From Candidatus Doudnabacteria bacterium RIFCSPHIGHO2_02_FULL_43_13b (GTDB lineage Bacteria > Patescibacteriota > Doudnabacteria > UBA920 > O2-02-FULL-48-8): a stretch of 42,624 bases of DNA. Below, in pieces: positions 42,503 to 42,624 of this stretch. The DNA is taken from positions 1 to 42,624 of the forward strand of contig MFER01000001.1 in assembly GCA_001777655.1 (NCBI GenBank), read 5' to 3'. Numbering within the stretch: the stretch's first letter is position 1; each line of letters opens with the position of its first letter. The position numbers were made by a program, and so were the translations under genes. A model generated the notes under the pieces. It was given only the letters and a program-made list of their open reading frames with translations. It ran no database searches and was not told the DNA's origin.

Positions 42503-42624
42503 TAAATTGTGATATACTATAATTGAAATATGTTATCCACACCTATATACATAATATCATACTTTCTAAACTTGTCCCAAATAGGGAGTTCCGCAAACTT
42601 GCCCGCGCACTGGGAGGGTGGGGC

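Noticed and set aside
1-42624. CRISPR array, prophage or transposase/IS element
   Set aside because: No regularly spaced direct repeats, phage structural genes or transposase-like ORFs were recognised in the window.

Overview
The gene content, compact housekeeping operons, in-frame repeat peptides and a VirB4/PrgI-type cluster suggest a Candidate Phyla Radiation (Patescibacteria)-like genome. This is an inference; the window contains no rRNA. Recognisable housekeeping genes are infC-rpmI-rplT, smpB plus ssrA (tmRNA), argS, ileS, recO, uvrD/pcrA, ksgA, recG and a tRNA-Arg(GCG). Accessory content includes: (i) a minus-strand cobalamin-riboswitch-like leader with an attenuator, ahead of a small lipoprotein resembling the transcobalamin beta domain (DUF4430) and a secreted protein with terpene-cyclase-like repeats, a possible B12 capture module; (ii) an O-antigen-ligase-like/TPR protein; (iii) a T4SS-like cluster (VirB6/TrbL-like, PrgI, split TraC/VirB4, M15-like peptidase); (iv) an M23/LysM protein; (v) a fused nuclease-methylase plus HsdS restriction system with an XRE regulator. 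The most striking observations are a complete histidine-phosphatase (RHG) domain inside the IleRS catalytic region, a compact T-box leader upstream of ileS, at least two palindromic repeat families translated in-frame inside argS, ileS, uvrD, ksgA and others, an infC leader whose 5' end can pair with the ribosome-binding region of a gene that appears to lack a canonical start, and two unidentified structured RNA candidates. All calls come from reading the sequence and the supplied ORFs; no searches or folding programs were run.
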